Below, one piece after another: positions 59,862-64,000 of a DNA stretch of 64,000 bases. Origin of the DNA: Rhodanobacter spathiphylli B39 (lineage in GTDB: Bacteria; Pseudomonadota; Gammaproteobacteria; Xanthomonadales; Rhodanobacteraceae); assembly GCF_000264295.1 (NCBI RefSeq), contig NZ_AJXT01000008.1, forward strand, positions 1 through 64,000, in the 5' to 3' direction. Made by a program: the position numbers and the translations under genes. Numbering within the stretch: the first letter of the stretch is position 1; every line of letters starts with the position of its first letter. The notes beneath the pieces were generated by a model. It made no database searches. It worked only from the letters and a program-made list of their open reading frames with translations, and was not told the DNA's origin.

Positions 59862-61583
59862 ATGCTCGTGTTGATCCTCGCCTATCTCGGCGGCGTCCTG
59901 ACCATCCTCAGCCCGTGCATCCTGCCGGTGCTGCCGTTCGTGTTCGCCCGATCGGACAAGCCATTCATGCGCAACGGCTTCCCGATGCTGCTGGGCATGG
60001 CGATCACCTTCGCCGGCGTGGCGACGCTGGCGGCGCTGGGCGGCGGCTGGGCGGTGCACGCGAACCAGTACGGCCGGATCATCGCGCTGGTGGTGCTGGC
60101 CTTCCTGGGCCTGACCTTGCTGTCCACCCATCTCGCCGAATGGATCACCCGCCCGTTCGTGGCGCTGGGCAACCGCCTGTCGCAACGTTCCGCCACCGAC
60201 GGCGATTCGATCTGGGGCTCCGCCGGCCTCGGCGTGGCCACCGGTTTGCTGTGGGCGCCGTGCGCGGGGCCGATCCTGGGCCTGCTGCTGACCGGCGCGG
60301 CGCTGAATGGCGCCAGCGTGCAGACCACCCTGCTGCTGCTCACCTACGCGGCCGGCGCGGCGACCTCGCTGGGCCTGGCGCTGCTGATCGGCGGCAAGGT
60401 GTTCGCCCTGATGAAGCGCTCGCTGGGCGCCGGCGAATGGGTGCGCCGGGCGCTGGGCGTGCTGGTGCTGTGCGGCGTGGCCGCCATCGCGCTGGGCCTG
60501 GACACCGGCCTGCTCACCCGCGTGTCGCTGGCCAGCACCGGCGGCATCGAACAGAAGCTGATCAATGCCGTACGCCCGGCACCCGCTCCCCAGCCGGTGC
60601 TGAAGGCCGGTGAACCACTGCCGGTGGAAGGCACGATGCCGTCGCTGGCCGGCGCCACGCAGTGGCTCAACAGCGCGCCGCTGAGCACCGAATCGTTGCG
60701 CGGCAAGGTGGTGCTGGTCGACTTCTGGACCTACTCCTGCATCAACTGCATCCGCTCGCTGCCCTACGTGCGCGGCTGGGCCGACAAGTACAAGAACCAC
60801 GGCCTGGTGGTGATCGGCGTGCATGCGCCGGAGTTCGCCTTCGAGAAGGACCCTGCCAACGTGGCCAAGGCGGTGCAGGACCTGGGCGTCGACTACCCGG
60901 TCGCGCTGGACAACGATTACGCGATCTGGAAAGGCTTCAACAACGAGTACTGGCCCGCGCATTACTTCATCGACACGCAGGGGCAGATCCGCCATCACCA
61001 CTTCGGCGAAGGCGAGTACCGGCAAAGCGAGGACGTGATCCGCCAGCTGCTCACCGAAGCGGGCCAGAAGAACCTGCCCGGCGGCTACGTCAGCGACGAC
61101 CATCGTGGCGTCGAGGCGGCCGCGTCGGACGATCCCACCCGCTCGCCGGAAACCTATGTCGGCTACGCCCGCGCCCGCAATTTCGTCGGCGGCCGGGTCG
61201 TGCACGACGACGCGCATGACTATCACGCGCCAGGCGCGCTGGCGGCCAACCAGTGGTCGCTCGACGGCCGTTGGACGGTGCGCGACGAGAATGCCCGGTT
61301 GGAGCAGGCCGGCGGCGCCATCGTCTACCGCTTCCGCGGTCGCGACCTGCACCTGGTGCTGGGCCCGGCGGCGGACGGCAAGCCGATCCGCTTCCGCGTC
61401 ACCATCGACGGCAAGGCGCCCGGCGCCGACCACGGCATGGATACCGATGCCGACGGCAACGGCACGGTCGACAGCCAGCGTCTTTATCAGCTGGTGCGCC
61501 AGGCCAGCGGCAGTGGCGAGCGGCTGTTCGAAATCACCTTCCTCGACCCGGGCGTGCAGGCCTTCGCCTTCACCTTCGGCTGA
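59862..61583 (+). CDS. dipZ: DipZ-type membrane thiol-redox protein (DsbD/CcdA plus thioredoxin)
   Basis: A 573-residue protein. Residues about 1-225 form the CcdA/DsbD-like membrane part with six helices and Cys19 (LSPCILPV) and Cys134 (WAPCAGP) that move electrons across the membrane. A thioredoxin-like domain follows with C293-I-N-C296 in YSCINCIRSLP. The last ~140 residues are a beta-sandwich (carbohydrate-binding-like), as in DipZ. It probably carries electrons to periplasmic enzymes such as the MsrB encoded 28 bp downstream. Confidence 0.92.
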   Translation: MLVLILAYLGGVLTILSPCILPVLPFVFARSDKPFMRNGFPMLLGMAITFAGVATLAALGGGWAVHANQYGRIIALVVLAFLGLTLLSTHLAEWITRPFVALGNRLSQRSATDGDSIWGSAGLGVATGLLWAPCAGPILGLLLTGAALNGASVQTTLLLLTYAAGAATSLGLALLIGGKVFALMKRSLGAGEWVRRALGVLVLCGVAAIALGLDTGLLTRVSLASTGGIEQKLINAVRPAPAPQPVLKAGEPLPVEGTMPSLAGATQWLNSAPLSTESLRGKVVLVDFWTYSCINCIRSLPYVRGWADKYKNHGLVVIGVHAPEFAFEKDPANVAKAVQDLGVDYPVALDNDYAIWKGFNNEYWPAHYFIDTQGQIRHHHFGEGEYRQSEDVIRQLLTEAGQKNLPGGYVSDDHRGVEAAASDDPTRSPETYVGYARARNFVGGRVVHDDAHDYHAPGALAANQWSLDGRWTVRDENARLEQAGGAIVYRFRGRDLHLVLGPAADGKPIRFRVTIDGKAPGADHGMDTDADGNGTVDSQRLYQLVRQASGSGERLFEITFLDPGVQAFAFTFG

Positions 61584-61611
61584 TTCCCCACCCACCGTTC
61601 CGGAGGTTGCC

Positions 61612-62214
61612 ATGTCACGACTTGAACAAACCCTCGCGATGGATCGCCGCCGCTTCCTGCGTGCCGCGCTCGGCGGTGGCGCCGTGCTGCTGGCCGGCGG
61701 TGGCCTGCTCGCCTCGCGCGTGCGTGCCGCGGCCAGCACGCCGGTCGGCCAGCCCGGCAACGTGCTGGTGGAAATCTTCGACGATCACGGCCGCGATCTG
61801 GGCCCCCGCGAAATGCCGCGACTGGTGCTGACCGACGCCCAATGGCAGCAGCGCCTGCCGCCGGCGTCCTACGACATCATGCGGCGCGACGGCACCGAAC
61901 GCGCGTTCAGCGGCGAGCACGAGCGCCCCGCGGTGGCCGGCCTGTTCCGCTGCAGGGCGTGCGGCACCGCGTTGTACGACGCCGCCACCGAATTCGATTC
62001 GGGCACCGGCTGGCCCAGCTTCTGGCAGCCGATCGCCGCGCGCAACGTGGTCGAGCGCAGCGACCACCTGTTCGGCATGACCCGCACCGCGATCAGCTGC
62101 AAGGGCTGCGACAGCCACCTCGGCCATGTCTTCGACGATGGCCCCGCCCCCACCGGCTTGCGCTACTGCATGAACTCGGTGGCGTTGCGTTTCGTGCCGC
62201 GCACGGCAGCCTGA
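61612..62214 (+). CDS. msrB: Tat-exported methionine sulfoxide reductase B
   Basis: A 200-residue MsrB that repairs oxidised methionine (R-sulfoxide). The N terminus has a Tat signal (MDRRRFLRAAL, then a Gly/Leu-rich region), so it works in the periplasm. Zinc Cys pairs: C114-x-x-C117 and C163-x-x-C166. The catalytic Cys is C186 in LRYCMNSVAL. It follows dipZ by 28 bp with GGAGG before the ATG. Regulation by the divergent ECF sigma factor is likely. Confidence 0.95.
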   Translation: MSRLEQTLAMDRRRFLRAALGGGAVLLAGGGLLASRVRAAASTPVGQPGNVLVEIFDDHGRDLGPREMPRLVLTDAQWQQRLPPASYDIMRRDGTERAFSGEHERPAVAGLFRCRACGTALYDAATEFDSGTGWPSFWQPIAARNVVERSDHLFGMTRTAISCKGCDSHLGHVFDDGPAPTGLRYCMNSVALRFVPRTAA

Positions 62215-62310
62215 GTCGGACACCCCCCGGCAACAGCCGCTCGAAACCCCCGGTTCAAGAAAATACGGGCACCACGTTCACCGGGCCATGCACCCGGACG
62301 GTCAACCAGG

Positions 62311-62343
62311 CGGGCGGGAGGACGAAAGCCTCCCGCCCGTTTT
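62311..62343 (+). terminator. Terminator of the dipZ-msrB operon
   Basis: CGGGCGGGAGG (62311-62321) pairs with CCTCCCGCCCG (62329-62339), 11 bp perfect, followed by TTTT. It lies about 97 bp after the msrB stop codon. Confidence 0.85.
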
Positions 62344-62511
62344 CGTTCCTGCATGCGCCACGTAACGATGCGTCGACGCCGCTGAACCAGGTCAGGTGAA
62401 TCCCGACACGCCGTCACGTCGTTACCACGGCGGCCGTAGCAACGTTCCTGCGCGAAGCACGCCGGCATCGCGCGTCGGCGGCGGCATCGACATGAATGAC
62501 GGAGGGTTGCG

Positions 62512-62652
62512 ATGAAAACCGTGATGGAAATCTATCGCCGACAGCTGGATCGGCAGAAGCAGAAAGGCGGCATCGGCTGGGTCCTGTTGTGGCTGCTCGG
62601 CGTGCCGATTCCGGTACTGATCGTGTTGTTCCTGCTGCGCGGCTGCACCTGA
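62512..62652 (+). CDS. Small single-span membrane protein
   Basis: A 46-residue protein. A charged N-terminal part (MKTVMEIYRRQLDRQKQKGG) precedes one hydrophobic helix (about 23-41, VLLWLLGVPIPVLIVLFLL) and a short RGCT end. GGAGGG lies 7 bp before the ATG, a strong ribosome site that supports it as a real gene. It precedes a larger membrane protein by 49 bp on the same strand and may share its transcript. Confidence 0.65.
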   Translation: MKTVMEIYRRQLDRQKQKGGIGWVLLWLLGVPIPVLIVLFLLRGCT

Positions 62653-62701
62653 GCCCGCCGCCCGGCATCGACGGTCACGTTCCGGTTACCAGGAGAACTT
62701 C

Positions 62702-63631
62702 ATGGCACAGGTGGAAATTGAAAGCACGGTGGTGGAAGCTGCGCAGCCGTCGCTGCGGTGGGGCGCCATCGTCGCCGGCTGGCTGGTGGCGGTTGGCATC
62801 GCCTTCCTGCTGTATGTCGGAGGACTGGCGATGGGTTTCACCGCATTTGATCCCGACGACGTCGAGGCCATCGCGAAAGGCATCGGCATGGGCACGGCGG
62901 CATGGCTGATCCTGACCTGGGTGGTGTCGTTGCTGATCGGCGGCATGTTTGCCAGCTGGTTTGATGGCAGGGATGACGAGACCACCGGCGTGATGCATGG
63001 CATCACCGTCTGGGGGCTGTCGATTGCCGCCTCCGGCTTGCTGCTGGCGCTGGGCATGGGCGGCGCGATCGGTGGCGGTGCCAGCCTGGCGGCGACCGCC
63101 GGCATGCATCGGCACGGCATGAGCCGCTCCGTCGGCTCCCTGCACGATGCGCAGCGCATGGGCAGCGACGCCAGCGTGCTGCTGCAGGCCCGGCTGTCGC
63201 AGAAGATCCGCACGGCGGACAGCCCCGCGTCCCCCGCCGCCACGACGGACATGCAGACCGGCGCGACGCCGATGCCTGCGGCTCCGCCTGCACCGAAACT
63301 CGATCCGCGGGTCGCCGGCGCGGCGACCGCTGCGCTGCTGGCGAATCATCCCGACACGGCAAGGGCGTTGCTGGCCGCCAATACTGACCTGCCGCAGGCC
63401 GATATCGATGCCGCGGTGCAAAGCCTGTCACCCGAAGTGAGCGCTGCCCAGGCACGGCTGAAGGCCGCCGCGGACAGGGCCACGCACTACGCCGCGATGG
63501 CGATGTGGGTACTGCTTCTGAGCATCGTGCTGTCGCTGCTCGCCGCTGCGCTGGGCGGTTGGCTCGGTGCGTCCCACGTGCACCGTGTCTATCACCTGCG
63601 TCGTTACGCGCGCCGCGTGCCGCAACGCTGA
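62702..63631 (+). CDS. Hypothetical membrane protein, PhnA-like
   Basis: A 309-residue membrane protein. Two or three helices lie in the first 130 residues (WGAIVAGWLVAVGIAFLLYV, AWLILTWVVSLLIGGMFAS, ITVWGLSIAASGLLLALGMG), then a soluble, Ala/Pro-rich middle (about 130-255), and a last helix (AMAMWVLLLSIVLSLLAAAL) with a basic end. The arrangement resembles the group often called PhnA-like or YrzE-like; no function is known. It may form a unit with the 46-residue protein upstream. Confidence 0.65.
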   Translation: MAQVEIESTVVEAAQPSLRWGAIVAGWLVAVGIAFLLYVGGLAMGFTAFDPDDVEAIAKGIGMGTAAWLILTWVVSLLIGGMFASWFDGRDDETTGVMHGITVWGLSIAASGLLLALGMGGAIGGGASLAATAGMHRHGMSRSVGSLHDAQRMGSDASVLLQARLSQKIRTADSPASPAATTDMQTGATPMPAAPPAPKLDPRVAGAATAALLANHPDTARALLAANTDLPQADIDAAVQSLSPEVSAAQARLKAAADRATHYAAMAMWVLLLSIVLSLLAAALGGWLGASHVHRVYHLRRYARRVPQR

Positions 63632-63636
63632 ATCGC

Positions 63637-63969
63637 CTACGCCCTCCACGGCCACCAGCCGTGGCCGTGGAGGGCGTAACGATCCGCCGCATGCTCCAGC
63701 GGATTGCGCGCGCTGATGCCGCCACACCACAGATACACCGGAAGGAACAGCGGCCCCAGCAGCATGTATTGATAGACATGGGCACGCTCGTGGTCGGCCA
63801 GCGAGATCGCCGGCTCCACGCATCGGCCGGCGCGATGGGCATAGGTGACGCACGCCACATCCAGTCGCTGCCCGGTGTGCACGATCACATTGCCCAGCGT
63901 CAGCGCGCCGCCCGCGCCCCACGGCCAGCACCGCACCACCACCGCCCGCTCCCGTCGCTGCCAGCGCAT
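63637..63969 (-). CDS. Small HERAH-motif protein, metalloprotease-like
   Basis: A 110-residue protein with the HExxH-like motif HERAH in SLADHERAHVYQYMLLGPLF and a later EHAADRYAL. This spacing resembles a minimal metallopeptidase core (HExxH plus EHxxD). Trp-rich end. I do not recognise a named family. The frame may begin upstream of the window edge; the ATG at 63969 is the first in view. It is convergent with the membrane-protein gene. Confidence 0.6.
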   Translation of the reverse strand: MRWQRRERAVVVRCWPWGAGGALTLGNVIVHTGQRLDVACVTYAHRAGRCVEPAISLADHERAHVYQYMLLGPLFLPVYLWCGGISARNPLEHAADRYALHGHGWWPWRA

Positions 63970-64000
63970 CCGCGCGCCGAACGGCAGTGCGATGCAGCCG

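Overview
The window looks like chromosomal DNA of a high-GC gammaproteobacterium of the Xanthomonadales/Lysobacterales, most likely Rhodanobacteraceae (Rhodanobacter/Dyella-like). This is inferred from uniformly high GC, abundant TonB-dependent receptors and secreted serine hydrolases, Xanthomonadales-style htpX, slyD and yajQ genes, and a compact layout on both strands. I saw no tRNA, rRNA, CRISPR array, intact insertion sequence or prophage.

Layout. 0.1-3.0 kb: a TPP riboswitch controls an outer-membrane TonB receptor and a PnuC-type inner-membrane transporter, a thiamine uptake operon. 3.1-3.3 kb: a 157-bp imperfect palindrome. 4.8-14.1 kb (minus strand): TonB receptor, membrane-anchored serine hydrolase, L-Ala-D/L-Glu (dipeptide) epimerase, POT peptide transporter, RpiR/MurR-like regulator and a second serine hydrolase; together they suggest uptake and catabolism of dipeptides or peptidoglycan fragments. 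A MarR regulator diverges from it. 14.8-23.2 kb: assorted enzymes (isochorismatase-like, PEP mutase-like, alpha/beta hydrolase, serine hydrolase, aldo/keto reductase with a divergent LysR regulator, amidohydrolase). 23.3-27.3 kb: an accessory island with a relic LysR 3' end, an Imm11-like protein, a two-domain HNH nuclease, a membrane-anchored Mrr-like nuclease, REP-like hairpins and a decayed S41 peptidase.

27.3-44.4 kb: housekeeping and stress genes (SEC-C protein, htpG, htpX, gluQRS, phbB, tcdA, cytochrome c', DUF962, pirin, old yellow enzyme, cold-shock protein, YcaQ glycosylase, EF-hand protein, pldA, slyD, glutathione peroxidase). 44.5-47.2 kb: metNI and metQ, a methionine ABC importer. 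47.3-48.8 kb: pncB, with a candidate small RNA upstream that shows the same C-rich loop in two hairpins. 48.9-58.4 kb: cytochrome c protein, SnoaL-like protein, aminopeptidase, lysine-rich histone-like protein, rhomboid protease, PhzF-like and 3-hydroxyisobutyrate dehydrogenase-like enzymes, an amidase/lipoprotein pair, YhiN flavoprotein and YajQ. 58.4-62.3 kb: an ECF sigma factor with its NrsF membrane anti-sigma factor, divergent from a DipZ thiol-redox protein and a Tat-exported MsrB. Matching GTAACC-N16-CGAA promoters face both ways, which suggests one regulon for repairing periplasmic methionine oxidation. The last 1.5 kb holds small membrane proteins and a HERAH-motif protein.

The most notable signals are the C-rich-loop sRNA (48.62-48.74 kb), the paired ECF promoters (59.77-59.83 kb), the putative restriction island (23.8-26.5 kb), the peptide-scavenging locus, and a dispersed family of intergenic palindromes at 31.3, 35.5 and 47.3 kb.
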